Assembly (NCBI GenBank): GCA_009777845.1
Contig: WRLD01000027.1
Span: 1 to 41,531, forward strand
DNA length: 41,531 nt
DNA from: Defluviitaleaceae bacterium
GTDB taxonomy: Bacteria; Bacillota; Clostridia; Lachnospirales; WQUN01
Direction: 5' to 3'
Under the pieces are notes generated by a model. The model did not search any database. It worked only from the letters and a program-made list of their open reading frames with translations, and had not been told where the DNA came from. The translations under genes and the position numbers were made by a program. This document shows, in pieces, positions 25,514 through 33,914 of this stretch (positions are counted from its first letter, which is position 1; each line of letters starts with the position of its first letter).

Positions 25514-26329
25514 CTAAACATCTATATTCCAGCCGTTCTCGCCGTACTCCACAAAGCTGATGGGAAAAATTTCCTTTAGCGCGCCTTGCACAACCAGCCG
25601 CCTATCATTGCCTGCACCTATGCAGGTAGAAAGCGTAAGAATTTGCACCGCGTCCGCGGGCGCGTGGTTTGCTTCCAAGAACTCGGCGAACGATTTGGCA
25701 TCGTCCACATGGAGCTTGTACGCAGGGTCGTACACATCGGTCGCCCTCACGGAAAATATTTCAAATTCCGCAATCGTGTCATTTGTCATAAGCGTAATTA
25801 TTGGGTGCTGTGCCGTATATTGCTCGTTTAAAAAATAGTTCAGCATACCGAACATAAGCCATTCGCCGCCGGTGTCGTTTGCCTGATGTCCGTAAATAAT
25901 GATATGCGGCACATACTCGCCCACACTGCGTGAATCCATAAAAATTGCGCCTAGTACATTCTCCGCGCCTTGAAAGGTCGTGGAGAGGTATTTTTCGTTT
26001 TCCGCACCGCGAACCACGGGGAAATTGACTGGCGTGCCGTCAATACGCACCATGCCAAGATAGTCTGGGTTAATCGCCCGCATTTCCTCGTCTAGCGCGT
26101 TTGGAAAGCTAGTGTCTATTTCCGCAGGCAATCGCAAATACACGGCATCGCTCGCTACCCAGTCCCCACGCTTGATTTCAAACTGCGGAATTTGGGCTTG
26201 CTCGCGTTTCATTTTCCATACGTCAAACTTGAACGGCAGTACCTGCATAGCAAGCACAATGGCGCATATCGTCATGGCTGTGGCGATACATGCGATAATT
26301 ATTTCTTTTTTTTTGGGTTTTGGTTTCAT
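25514..26329 (-). CDS. srtB: Class B sortase
   Basis: The 271-residue transpeptidase has an N-terminal membrane anchor (about 9-30) and the sortase fold with the catalytic triad visible: His148 in IIYGHQAN, Cys236 in LTLSTC and Arg243/244 in NDRRLVV. The KYLSTTFQG...GAIFMDSR block is typical of class B. It attaches proteins bearing NPQTN-like sorting signals to peptidoglycan. CAGGAGTG precedes the ATG and lies in the end of the preceding gene (stop at 26333), so the two are co-transcribed. No obvious substrate with an LPxTG or NPxTx tail is encoded in the window. Confidence 0.92.
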   Translation of the reverse strand: MKPKPKKKEIIIACIATAMTICAIVLAMQVLPFKFDVWKMKREQAQIPQFEIKRGDWVASDAVYLRLPAEIDTSFPNALDEEMRAINPDYLGMVRIDGTPVNFPVVRGAENEKYLSTTFQGAENVLGAIFMDSRSVGEYVPHIIIYGHQANDTGGEWLMFGMLNYFLNEQYTAQHPIITLMTNDTIAEFEIFSVRATDVYDPAYKLHVDDAKSFAEFLEANHAPADAVQILTLSTCIGAGNDRRLVVQGALKEIFPISFVEYGENGWNIDV

Positions 26330-26332
26330 GGG

Positions 26333-26941
26333 TCACTCCTGTTTTGTAAATTCATTAAGGTCATACGAGGTATCTCCGATATAAACTCGTTTTGAGCCAT
26401 TCATAATATAATACTCACGAGCCATCTCAAACCAAATGGGGATTTCGTCCATCAAATAAAGAAACATCACATCGCCTTGATATTCTTCGGCAAAAGTAAC
26501 TGCTACTTCAAACTCATCATGGTGAATCTTCCCCACTCGTCTGATTTCTGCTATTTCTCTACCAAAGCTAACAGCGAAATATTTATATCGAAATTCCTCG
26601 GGTTCTGAATCAAAGAAGGGGAAATGAAAATTTGGCATTCCGTAGCTCTCACTAGCTCTCCACCCGCGAATACTTCGGCGTTGAAAAAAGTGTGTGAAAG
26701 ATGTCCCTTCGGCTATTCTATTCGCCTTACGTAGTCCGCTTGTATCGACCTCATATTTCCCATAAAGCTGAATGTCAATTAAATCGCCGTCCTTGATACC
26801 ATACATCTTATAAAATAATCGCTCTGTTGCATAGTCCGCAATCATATCTGGTATATAAAAATACCGACTCTCAAGAAAAATAATGTCTGTAGCTATAGCT
26901 ACAAAAACTATAGTAACTCCGACGAGGAAAACATTCCTCAT
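26333..26941 (-). CDS. Membrane-anchored protein, paralogue A
   Basis: The 202-residue product has one N-terminal membrane helix (about 4-25) and a predicted extracytoplasmic domain. No known family is recognised. It is a clear paralogue of the product at 27915-28499: both share YGKYEVDTSG, KYFAVSFGREI, EIRRxGK, VAVTFAEEYQGDVMF, YIMNGS and TSYDLNE. GGGGGTG precedes the ATG. It lies immediately upstream of the sortase (3 bp gap), suggesting co-expression; it has no sorting signal itself. Confidence 0.75.
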   Translation of the reverse strand: MRNVFLVGVTIVFVAIATDIIFLESRYFYIPDMIADYATERLFYKMYGIKDGDLIDIQLYGKYEVDTSGLRKANRIAEGTSFTHFFQRRSIRGWRASESYGMPNFHFPFFDSEPEEFRYKYFAVSFGREIAEIRRVGKIHHDEFEVAVTFAEEYQGDVMFLYLMDEIPIWFEMAREYYIMNGSKRVYIGDTSYDLNEFTKQE

Positions 26942-27128
26942 ATCAACACCCCCATTAGCATTTTTGTAAAGGAAATTGCAGGTTTTACAACAAACACACG
27001 AACGGTAAACGCACAGACGGCAAACGCACGAACGACAAACACACGAACGGTAAACGCATGAACAACAAACACACGAACGGTAAACGCATGAACGGCAAAC
27101 GCACGAACGGCAAAATACGCACGCTTTC

Positions 27129-27239
27129 GTAGAGGACGGATTTATCCGTCCCGAGATTACCTCGCTATACGTTAATGCACGCTACCCACCCCGAATTGAC
27201 GAACGTACCTACCTCGGGACGGATAAATCCGTCCCCTAC
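27129..27239 (+). repeat. MITE-like element A, copy 4
   Basis: Complete 111-bp copy with one substitution in its left terminus (GTAGAGG instead of GTAGGGG), while the right terminus is consensus. Internal sequence has ACGTTAATGCACGC and ACCCACCCCGAATTGACG, a subfamily shared with the next two copies and different from those at 4-5 kb. Confidence 0.92.
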
Positions 27240-27302
27240 AATTAACCGCCACGACAAACGCACGAACGGTAAACACACGAACGGCAAAATACGCACGCTT
27301 TC

Positions 27303-27413
27303 GTAGGGGACGGATTTATCCGTCCCGAGATTACCTAGCTCTGCGTTAATACACGTCACCCACCCCGAATTGACGAACGTACCTACCTCGGGACGGATAA
27401 ATCCGTCCCCTAC
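27303..27413 (+). repeat. MITE-like element A, copy 5
   Basis: Complete 111-bp copy with perfect matching termini and the 27-kb subfamily interior. It is flanked on both sides by 15-bp array units and is the first of three evenly spaced copies. Confidence 0.93.
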
Positions 27414-27586
27414 AACTAACCGCCACGACAAACGCACGAACGGCAAACGCATGAACAACAAACGCACGAACAACAAACGCACGAACGACAAACGCATGAA
27501 CGGCAAACCAAACGCACGAACGACAAACGCATGAACAACAAACGCACGAACAACAAACGCACAAACGGCAAAATACGCACGCTTTC

Positions 27587-27697
27587 GTAGGGGACGGATT
27601 TATCCGTCCCGAGGTTACCTCGCTCTGCGTTAATACACGCTACCCACCCCGAATTGACGAACATACCTACCTCGGGACGGATAAATCCGTCCCCTAC
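27587..27697 (+). repeat. MITE-like element A, copy 6
   Basis: Complete 111-bp copy, 284 bp after the start of the previous one and near-identical to it, with the same flanking array units: evidence for tandem block duplication rather than separate insertion. Confidence 0.93.
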
Positions 27698-27871
27698 AAT
27701 TAACCGCCACGACAAACACACGAACAACAAACGCACGAACGGCAAACGCATGAACGGCAAACCAAACGCACGAACGACAAACGCATGAACGACAAAACGC
27801 ACGAACGACAAACGCATGAACAACAAACGCACGAACGGCAAACGCACGAACGGCAAAATACGCACGCTTTC

Positions 27872-27914
27872 GTAGGGGACGGATTTATCCGTCCCGAGAT
27901 TACCTCGCTATACG
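27872..27914 (+). repeat. Truncated element A at the end of paralogue B
   Basis: Only the left end is present, from GTAGGGG through CCTCGCTATACGT. It stops exactly at the stop codon of the minus-strand gene at 27915-28499, so a rearrangement joined the repeat block to the gene's last codon. Confidence 0.9.
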
Positions 27915-28499
27915 TCAATACCTCTGAATACGCTCATTAAGGTCATACGATGTAGTTCCGACATAAACTCGTTCTGAGCCATTCATAATATAATATTCAC
28001 AAGCCGTTTCAAGGTAAAAATGGAGTTCGTCCATCAAATAAATAAACATCACATCGCCTTGATATTCTTCGGCAAAGGTAACCGCTACATTGAAATAAAA
28101 ATAGTAATTTTTCCCTGTTCTTCTGATTTCTTCTATTTCTCTGCCAAAGCTCACAGCAAAGTATTTATTTTGAAATTCCTCTAGTTCTGAATCAAGCTCA
28201 ATGAAATGGAGGTCACCATAATTCCACGCGTTAGCCCTTCGAGCTTGAAAAAAATATGTGAAAGGTGTCCCTCCGACTATACTATTCGCTTCACGTATTC
28301 CGCTTGTATCAACCTCATATTTACCATAAAGCCGAATGTCAATTAAATCGCCGTCATAGATACCAAATGTCTTATTAAATAATCGCTCTGTTCTGTAGAT
28401 GTCAATTGTGTGACGCATACCCAAATAATCAAAATAAATAACGTCTAAAGCTATAACCAAGAAAACTATAATAATCCCGACTAGTAAAATGTTCCTCAT
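27915..28499 (-). CDS. Membrane-anchored protein, paralogue B
   Basis: The 194-residue paralogue of the protein at 26333-26941 has a single N-terminal helix (about 4-25) and the shared blocks YGKYEVDTSGIREAN, KYFAVSFGREIEEIRRTGK, VAVTFAEEYQGDVMFIYLMD and YIMNGSERVYVG. GGGGTG and the adjoining TTGAT before the ATG match those of paralogue A, so leader and gene were duplicated together. The TGA stop at 27915 meets a truncated element A; the final residues (NERIQRY versus NEFTKQE) diverge there, as expected if the insertion altered the C-terminus. Function unknown. Confidence 0.75.
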   Translation of the reverse strand: MRNILLVGIIIVFLVIALDVIYFDYLGMRHTIDIYRTERLFNKTFGIYDGDLIDIRLYGKYEVDTSGIREANSIVGGTPFTYFFQARRANAWNYGDLHFIELDSELEEFQNKYFAVSFGREIEEIRRTGKNYYFYFNVAVTFAEEYQGDVMFIYLMDELHFYLETACEYYIMNGSERVYVGTTSYDLNERIQRY

Positions 28500-28544
28500 A
28501 TCAACACCCCAAAATCCATATCACCCATGGCAACAAACCACCTA

Positions 28545-28591
28545 CAAAACCCCCCGCCAATATCCGCATAGCAAACACTGGCAGGGGGCTT
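28545..28591 (-). terminator. Intrinsic terminator of the ylxM-khpA operon
   Basis: On the minus strand CCCCCTGCCA (28588-28579) pairs with TGGC-GGGGGG (28559-28550, one bulge), followed by TTTTG. It lies 12 nt after the khpA stop and ends the operon early: rimM, trmD and rplS, often next, are absent here. Confidence 0.8.
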
Positions 28592-28602
28592 TGTTCTCAG
28601 CA

Positions 28603-28839
28603 CTAAATAATCTCCACATTAACTTTCTTTTCTTCATGTATAGCGGCGGCTTTTACTAGCGTGCGAACTGCGCGCGCAATCCGCCCCTGCTTGCCGATTA
28701 CCTTGCCCATGTCGTCTGGTGCGACCTTTAGGCGAAGCGTGGTAATTCCGTCATTTTCTTCCTCGGTGACCTCCACCATGTCGGGCTGGTCTACCAAATT
28801 TTTTGCCAACAAAATCAATAATTCTTTCATGCCACTCAC
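28603..28839 (-). CDS. khpA: KH-domain RNA-binding protein KhpA
   Basis: The 78-residue product matches the YlqC/KhpA family: a single KH domain with the GKQGRIARAVRTLVKAAA motif (GxxG loop) and C-terminal KVNVEII. KhpA pairs with KhpB (Jag) to bind RNA and influence cell elongation in Gram-positive bacteria. It follows rpsP after 2 bp, the standard arrangement, so translation is probably coupled. Confidence 0.95.
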   Translation of the reverse strand: MSGMKELLILLAKNLVDQPDMVEVTEEENDGITTLRLKVAPDDMGKVIGKQGRIARAVRTLVKAAAIHEEKKVNVEII

Positions 28840-28841
28840 CC

Positions 28842-29078
28842 TTAAATTCCCGATTTTTTAAGAATCGCGCGAACTGTGTCGGTGGGCTGTGCGCCCTTGG
28901 CTATCCAGTCCTTTGCGACCTCTGTGTCTACACGAATTTCTGACGGCTTTTTTGTGGGGTCGTATGTGCCGATTTCTGCCAAAACCTTGCCGTCGCGCGG
29001 CGTACGGCTGTCTGCCACCACGATACGATAGAACGGCGCTTTTTTCGCACCCATTCTTTTCAAACGAATTTTTACCAT
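28842..29078 (-). CDS. rpsP: 30S ribosomal protein S16
   Basis: The 78-residue product begins [20 protein letters not shown] and contains [25 protein letters not shown] split around residue 30, the S16 signature. AGGAG precedes the ATG. It lies between ffh and khpA as in most Bacillota. S16 is needed for 30S assembly. Confidence 0.98.
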   Translation of the reverse strand: MVKIRLKRMGAKKAPFYRIVVADSRTPRDGKVLAEIGTYDPTKKPSEIRVDTEVAKDWIAKGAQPTDTVRAILKKSGI

Positions 29079-29108
29079 TTTTTTGCTCCTTAGTTTTTAT
29101 TTACTTTA

Positions 29109-30452
29109 TTAAAAAGGAAACCCCTTTTTACCAAATAAGCCCTTGCCGCCCTTTTTCATACTGCCTGTCAAGCCCTTCATCATCTTACGCATTTCCTCAA
29201 ATTGTTTCAATAAGCGGTTTACTTCCTGTATCGTTCTTCCGCTGCCTGCCGCTATTCTACGCTTACGCGAGCCGTTTAAAATAGAGGGATTCTTGCGTTC
29301 CTCGCGCGTCATGGACTGGATTATCGCTTCCATGTGCGACATGGCTTTTTCGTCCACCTCTGCGCCCGCAAGCGCGGCGTGATTTAGCCCAGGTATCATA
29401 CTCAGCAAATCGCCGATACTGCCCATTTTTTTTATCTGCTGCATTTGTGTAAGAAAATCCTCTAGGTCAAGGGAATTGTCACGCAGCTTTTTTTCCAATT
29501 CGGCGGCCTGCTTGTCGTCAAAGGCTTGCTGTGCCTTGTCGATTAAGCTCAGCACGTCGCCCATTCCCAAAATACGTGATGCCATTCTGTCGGGGTAAAA
29601 CGGCTCCATGTCCTCTAGCTTTTCGCCCATACCCACGTATTTTACTGGCTTGCCAGTTACTTTCTTTACCGAAAGCACCGCACCGCCGCGTGTGTCGCTG
29701 TCTAGCTTTGTTACAATTATGCCGTCCAGCCCTAGCTTTTCGTCAAAGGTCTGTGCCACGTTTACAGCGTCCTGCCCTGTCATAGCATCTACTACTAGCA
29801 GAATTTCCTGCGGACGTACCCTTTGGCGAATTTGCCCTAGCTCGTCCATGAGCGCATCGTCTATATGAAGCCGTCCCGCGGTGTCAATCAGTACCACGTC
29901 ATGCCCGTTCGCACTAGCAAACTCAAGGCTTTTTTCAGATATTTCCACAGGGCTTGTTGTGTCGCCCATTTCAAATACTGGGATATTGTACGTGCGGCCG
30001 ACCACCTGCAATTGCTTGATTGCGGCAGGACGGTAAATATCGCACGCCACCAACAAGGGGCGCTTGCCCTGCTTGCGTAGCAGGCCTGCGAGCTTTCCGC
30101 TGCTGGTGGTTTTTCCTGCGCCCTGCAAGCCAACCATCATGTACACCGTTGGCGGCTTTGACGAAAAAGTAAGCTGACTTTGGGAAGAACCTAGTAACGC
30201 TATCATTTCCTCGTGGACTAGCTTGATTACCTGCTGTCCTGGCTGTAGGCTTTCCAAAACATCATGGCCTACAGATTTTTCTGTGACATTTTTTACAAAT
30301 TCCTTTACTACGCGAAAGTTTACGTCCGCTTCGAGCAACGCAAGGCGAACCTCGCGCATGGCTTCCTTTACGTCATTTTCGGACAGCTTGCCCTTTCCGC
30401 GTAGCTTTTTGAATACGCCCTGTAGCTTTTCGCCTAAATTTTCAAATGCCAA
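29109..30452 (-). CDS. ffh: Signal recognition particle protein Ffh
   Basis: The 447-residue SRP54 GTPase has an N domain (LGEKLQGVFKKLRGKGKL), G domain with P-loop GLQGAGKTTSSGKLAG, DTAGR and TKLD motifs, and a Met-rich M domain (LNHAALAGAEVDEKAMSHME, RMIAAGSGRT-like IAAGSGRTIQEVNRLLKQFEE in parts) that binds 4.5S/6S RNA and signal sequences. It targets membrane proteins co-translationally with FtsY. ylxM precedes it by 9 bp and rpsP follows, the conserved Bacillota order. Confidence 0.97.
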   Translation of the reverse strand: MAFENLGEKLQGVFKKLRGKGKLSENDVKEAMREVRLALLEADVNFRVVKEFVKNVTEKSVGHDVLESLQPGQQVIKLVHEEMIALLGSSQSQLTFSSKPPTVYMMVGLQGAGKTTSSGKLAGLLRKQGKRPLLVACDIYRPAAIKQLQVVGRTYNIPVFEMGDTTSPVEISEKSLEFASANGHDVVLIDTAGRLHIDDALMDELGQIRQRVRPQEILLVVDAMTGQDAVNVAQTFDEKLGLDGIIVTKLDSDTRGGAVLSVKKVTGKPVKYVGMGEKLEDMEPFYPDRMASRILGMGDVLSLIDKAQQAFDDKQAAELEKKLRDNSLDLEDFLTQMQQIKKMGSIGDLLSMIPGLNHAALAGAEVDEKAMSHMEAIIQSMTREERKNPSILNGSRKRRIAAGSGRTIQEVNRLLKQFEEMRKMMKGLTGSMKKGGKGLFGKKGFPF

Positions 30453-30461
30453 GGTTACACC

Positions 30462-30800
30462 TCACTCTGACAAGCGTTCTACTAAATCCCTAATCTGTGC
30501 GGCGGCTTCTGTGTCCTGTATTTCATATGAAAGAGCCTTTATTTTTTCCAGTATTTCGTTTTGATTTTCGTATTTTTCCACTAGCCGCAAAAGGTCGTTG
30601 TATCGGTGCAGTTGTTTTGTAACGCGCTTTAGCATGTCTGCCACCGCTTGGGGCGAGATGTCGTTGGCGGCGGCTATTTCCGCGAGCGAGCAATCGTCTA
30701 CGTAGTGCATTGTGAAAATGTCGCGTTGCTTTGGTGTCAATAACGCAGAGTAAAAGTCAAAGAGTAGATTTATGCGTTCTCTAGCTTCGGGTAATTTCAT
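30462..30800 (-). CDS. ylxM: YlxM-family SRP-associated DNA-binding protein
   Basis: From the ATG at 30800 the product is 112 residues and begins MKLPEARERINLLFDFYSAL, then LTPKQRDIFTMHYVDDCSLAEIA, a sigma-70 region 4-like helix-turn-helix, and a helical tail. YlxM is encoded with ffh and stimulates SRP activity in some Gram-positive bacteria. The start at 30800 is preferred over one at 30899 because GAGAGG precedes it, the promoter at 30832-30860 lies between the two, and the family begins at this point. Confidence 0.92.
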   Translation of the reverse strand: MKLPEARERINLLFDFYSALLTPKQRDIFTMHYVDDCSLAEIAAANDISPQAVADMLKRVTKQLHRYNDLLRLVEKYENQNEILEKIKALSYEIQDTEAAAQIRDLVERLSE

Positions 30801-30831
30801 ACGCAACCTCTCAAGTGTTAAGCCTTTATAC

Positions 30832-30860
30832 AGTATAATCACTTTATACCGTGTTGTCAA
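30832..30860 (-). promoter_or_regulatory. Consensus sigma-A promoter of ylxM-ffh-rpsP-khpA
   Basis: On the minus strand TTGACA (30860-30855), a 17-nt spacer and TATACT (30837-30832) form a near-perfect promoter about 32 nt before the ylxM ATG. A second TTGACA on the plus strand at 30874-30879 faces the aro operon, so the two operons diverge from a shared 135-bp region. Confidence 0.9.
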
Positions 30861-30935
30861 ATGGTTTTTCCGTTTGACAAAGCCCTTAAAAACTGACAAT
30901 ATACAGTAACTATAAAAATTAAGGAGCTACGACCT

Positions 30936-31958
30936 ATGATAGTTCTAATTAAGCAAGGCGCATCTGAGGAAAAAATCAATCATCTAGTAAAATGGCTAGA
31001 GGACAAGAGCCTAATCGTCCGCAAGTTTGACGGACAGGAGCAGAGCGTGCTAGGGCTTATCGGCAACACAAACGCCATAGACAAGGACATGCTAAGCAGT
31101 CTTGACATTGTGGATTCTGTCGCGGACACGCCCGAAACCTTTAAGGCAAGCAGTAAGAAAATGCACCCAGACGACACCATTATCAATTTACATTCGGGCA
31201 GACAGCCAGCCATCGGCGGCGGAAATTTTGCTATTATGGCAGGGCCTTGTTCCGTGGAAAGCCGCGAGCAAATTATCGCTCTTGCGGACGAAATTAAAAC
31301 CGCAGGCGCGAATTTTATCAGGGGCGGCGCGTTTAAGCCGCGTACCTCGCCCTACGATTTCCAAGGAATGGGCGCGGAGGGGCTAGACCTTTTAGTGGAA
31401 GCGCGTGAAAAAACAGGGCTTCCCATAGTCACGGAGCTTATGGACTTGCGGCAGTTAGATTTGTTCATAGAAAAGGACATAGACGTAATCCAAATAGGCG
31501 CGAGAAATACACAAAACTACGACCTATTAAAAGAAGTAGGCAAGCAAACAAAGGCCGCCATTCTCTTGAAACGCGGGCTTGCTGGTACAATTAAGGAGCT
31601 GCTTATGAGTGCCGAGTACATTATGGCTAACGGCAACGAAAACGTCATTTTGTGCGAGCGCGGAATACGTACCTACGAACACGATTATACAAGAAATACG
31701 CTAGACCTATCCGCCGTGCCAGTGCTAAAAGCACTTACGCACTTGCCCGTAATTGTTGACCCAAGCCACGGCACAGGGCGCGCCGACCTCGTGCCGTCTA
31801 TGTCCCTGGCGGCAATAGCGGCAGGCGCGGACGGAATAATGGTCGAGGTGCATAACAACCCTGCCAAGGCACTCTCAGACGGGCCGCAATCACTCACGCC
31901 AGAAAAATTTGCGGAGCTTATGGTACGTGTGAATAAACTACGCGAGGCGATGAGCTAA
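30936..31958 (+). CDS. aroF: DAHP synthase (AroG/F, class I beta)
   Basis: The 340-residue enzyme condenses PEP and erythrose-4-phosphate, the first step of the shikimate pathway. An N-terminal ferredoxin-like regulatory domain (about 1-70, as in Thermotoga DAHPS) precedes the barrel with [43 protein letters not shown] and [11 protein letters not shown]. Such N-terminal domains bind Tyr or Phe for feedback inhibition; that is inferred here. AAGGAG lies 10 nt before the ATG. It heads a plus-strand operon; its stop overlaps the tyrA start by 1 bp. Confidence 0.96.
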   Translation: MIVLIKQGASEEKINHLVKWLEDKSLIVRKFDGQEQSVLGLIGNTNAIDKDMLSSLDIVDSVADTPETFKASSKKMHPDDTIINLHSGRQPAIGGGNFAIMAGPCSVESREQIIALADEIKTAGANFIRGGAFKPRTSPYDFQGMGAEGLDLLVEAREKTGLPIVTELMDLRQLDLFIEKDIDVIQIGARNTQNYDLLKEVGKQTKAAILLKRGLAGTIKELLMSAEYIMANGNENVILCERGIRTYEHDYTRNTLDLSAVPVLKALTHLPVIVDPSHGTGRADLVPSMSLAAIAAGADGIMVEVHNNPAKALSDGPQSLTPEKFAELMVRVNKLREAMS

Positions 31959-32791
31959 TGGTCATCGGAGTTGTTGGGCTAGGGCTGATTGGCGGCTCGT
32001 TGGCAAAGGCGTACAAGCGCGTACCCGAAATAACGGTTTACGGCGCGGATAGCGACAGGTCGATTTTGGAGTTTGCAAAGCTCGCGGAAGCCATTGACGG
32101 CGAATTAACCGACACGCTTTTAAAGGACTGCGACTGCATTTTTCTTTCCATTTTCCCACAGGGCGTAATCGACTGGGTAAGCTCCAAGGCGCAGCTTTTA
32201 CGCGGCGTTACGGTAATAGACTGCGCCGGTACAAAAATGCGTATATGCGAACGGCTTTTCCCCTTAGCCAAGGAAAACGGCTTTACCTTTGTTGGCGGCC
32301 ACCCTATGGCTGGCTTGCACCGTTCGGGCTTCAAGTTTAGCCGCGAGGATTTGTTTGACGGCCAGCCCATGGTAATTGTGCCGCACACAAACGAGGATAT
32401 TCAGCTTTTCGAGGACATAAAGACACTGCTCGCGCCTGTCGGCTTTGGTAGCGTGTCGGTGACGACTGCGGAAAAGCATGACGAAATTATCGCGTTCGCT
32501 TCACAAATGCCGCATATTATCTCCAACGCATTTGTGAAAAGCCCCACCGCGCCGCACCACAAGGGCTATTCCGCAGGAAGCTACCGCGACCTTTCACGCG
32601 TGGCTATGCTCGACCCCGATATGTGGACGGAGCTATTTTTTGAGAATAAAAATTACCTGCTGGCGGAAGTGGATTCCTTCTTGGCAGGGCTAAGTGAATA
32701 TCGCGCCGCGTTAGCAGACGATAACGCAGGAAAGCTCCGCGAGCTTCTAGCGGAGGGAAGCCGCATAAAACGAGAGGTTGACGGGCCGTGA
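31958..32791 (+). CDS. tyrA: Prephenate dehydrogenase
   Basis: The 277-residue enzyme oxidatively decarboxylates prephenate to 4-hydroxyphenylpyruvate. The N-terminal Rossmann motif GVVGLGLIGGSLAKAYK, FVGGHPMAG with the catalytic His, and FASQMPHIISNAF identify the family. No ACT domain follows, so feedback control may lie at DAHP synthase. The ATG shares a base with the aroF stop, and its TGA overlaps the aroB GTG start by 4 bp: translational coupling throughout. Confidence 0.95.
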   Translation: MVIGVVGLGLIGGSLAKAYKRVPEITVYGADSDRSILEFAKLAEAIDGELTDTLLKDCDCIFLSIFPQGVIDWVSSKAQLLRGVTVIDCAGTKMRICERLFPLAKENGFTFVGGHPMAGLHRSGFKFSREDLFDGQPMVIVPHTNEDIQLFEDIKTLLAPVGFGSVSVTTAEKHDEIIAFASQMPHIISNAFVKSPTAPHHKGYSAGSYRDLSRVAMLDPDMWTELFFENKNYLLAEVDSFLAGLSEYRAALADDNAGKLRELLAEGSRIKREVDGP

Positions 32792-33810
32792 AAATTTTCG
32801 ATTACGAGGTTTTTATAGAAAACGGAATTTTGTCTAGCTTTGCCGAAAAAATAGATTTGAAGCCGAAAACCTTTGCGTTGATTACAGACGCGAATGTCGC
32901 TAAGCTGTACGAAAAGAGCGTTACGCAAGCCTTGGGCGGCAATGTAATTTCGTTCGCCGTACCCGCAGGCGAACGCGCCAAAAGCGCGAAGCAGTTTTTC
33001 ACGTTGCATAATTTCCTGGCGGAAAATCAAGTTACGCGCGGCGATGTAATAATCGCGCTAGGCGGCGGCGTAGTCGGCGATTTGGCAGGCTTTGTGGCGG
33101 CCACCTATTTGCGTGGAATAAAATTTATACAAATACCCACGACCTTGCTCGCTATGGTAGACTCGTCTGTCGGCGGCAAAACAGGCATTGATATACCCGC
33201 AGGGAAAAATCTCGTAGGCTCGTTTTATCAGCCCTCGGCTGTTTTTTGTGACCCATTAGTATTGCAAACACTGAAACCGAAGGTATTTAATGACGGCTGT
33301 GCCGAGGTCATTAAGCACGGAATGCTACGCAGCAAAAATTTACTTGACACGGTTTTAGATATACGCAAAAGCCCTGCGGAAATAATACGCGAAAACGTAA
33401 AAATAAAGGGCGAAATCGTACAGCAGGACGAATTTGACACAGGCGAGCGGCAACTGCTAAATTTTGGGCATACAATCGGCCATGCGTTAGAACGGCTTAG
33501 CAATTTCAAAATTTCCCACGGAAGCGCGGTAGCCATAGGCATGAATTTAATCACGCGCGCGGCGGTAAAAAAGGGGTTTTGTCCGCCAGAATGTGCGGAA
33601 ATATTGGAAAGGCTGTTGCGTGCGTTTAAATTGCCGTTGCGGACGGATTTTTCGCCGAACGAAATTTTTAACGCCGCGCTTACCGACAAGAAGCGTAACG
33701 CGGACTTTTTGACTGAGGTTGTTCCTGTGAGGGTTGGGGAGTGTGTGTTGTGTAAGATGCCTGTAAACGAATTGCTAGATTGGATTGCGGTAGCAATGTC
33801 GGGAGATTAA
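32788..33810 (+). CDS. aroB: 3-dehydroquinate synthase (GTG start)
   Basis: The 340-residue enzyme converts DAHP to 3-dehydroquinate. It has the NAD-binding ALGGGVVGDLAGFVAATYLR and IPTTLLAMVDSSVGGKTGID segments, the metal-ligand motif GHTIGHALE and EVIKHGML. Translation starts at GTG overlapping the tyrA stop. It ends just before the repeat block that splits this operon; aroA resumes about 650 bp later. Confidence 0.97.
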   Translation: MKIFDYEVFIENGILSSFAEKIDLKPKTFALITDANVAKLYEKSVTQALGGNVISFAVPAGERAKSAKQFFTLHNFLAENQVTRGDVIIALGGGVVGDLAGFVAATYLRGIKFIQIPTTLLAMVDSSVGGKTGIDIPAGKNLVGSFYQPSAVFCDPLVLQTLKPKVFNDGCAEVIKHGMLRSKNLLDTVLDIRKSPAEIIRENVKIKGEIVQQDEFDTGERQLLNFGHTIGHALERLSNFKISHGSAVAIGMNLITRAAVKKGFCPPECAEILERLLRAFKLPLRTDFSPNEIFNAALTDKKRNADFLTEVVPVRVGECVLCKMPVNELLDWIAVAMSGD

Positions 33811-33813
33811 GGC

Positions 33814-33914
33814 ATTAACGCAGAGCGAGGTATGCACGTTCGTCAATTCGGGGACGGATAACGTCCATTAACGCAGAACGAGGTAATCTCGGGACGGATA
33901 AATCCGTCCCCTAC
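33814..33914 (-). repeat. Element A, rearranged copy after aroB
   Basis: In minus orientation the GTAGGGG terminus (33914) and interior are intact, but the distal end is replaced: GAGGTATGCACG leads into GCAGAGCGAGG-TTAATG sequence instead of the GGGACGG terminus. It begins 4 bp after the aroB stop. Confidence 0.85.

Larger units (their letters stand above)
26985..27871. repeat. Tandem array of 15-bp units interleaved with element A
   Basis: This gene-free stretch between the paralogues consists of ACGAACGGCAAACGC-type units (variants ACGAACGACAAACGC, ATGAACAACAAACGC) with three complete element A copies embedded and a fourth half copy at the end. The starts of the last copies (27303, 27587, 27872) are 284 and 285 bp apart, so an array-plus-element block has been tandemly duplicated. 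Minus-strand open frames here encode only low-complexity Cys/Val/Arg peptides and are not taken as genes. Confidence 0.9.

Noticed and set aside
26985..27871. Possible CRISPR array or coding repeats (minus-strand ORFs rich in Cys, Val, Arg and Phe)
   Set aside because: Units are about 15 bp and contiguous, with no unique spacers, no cas genes and no ribosome binding sites; translated products are pure repeat.
30880..30935. Strong promoter for aroF
   Set aside because: TTGACA at 30874 is good but no convincing -10 lies at 16-18 nt; kept only as an observation.
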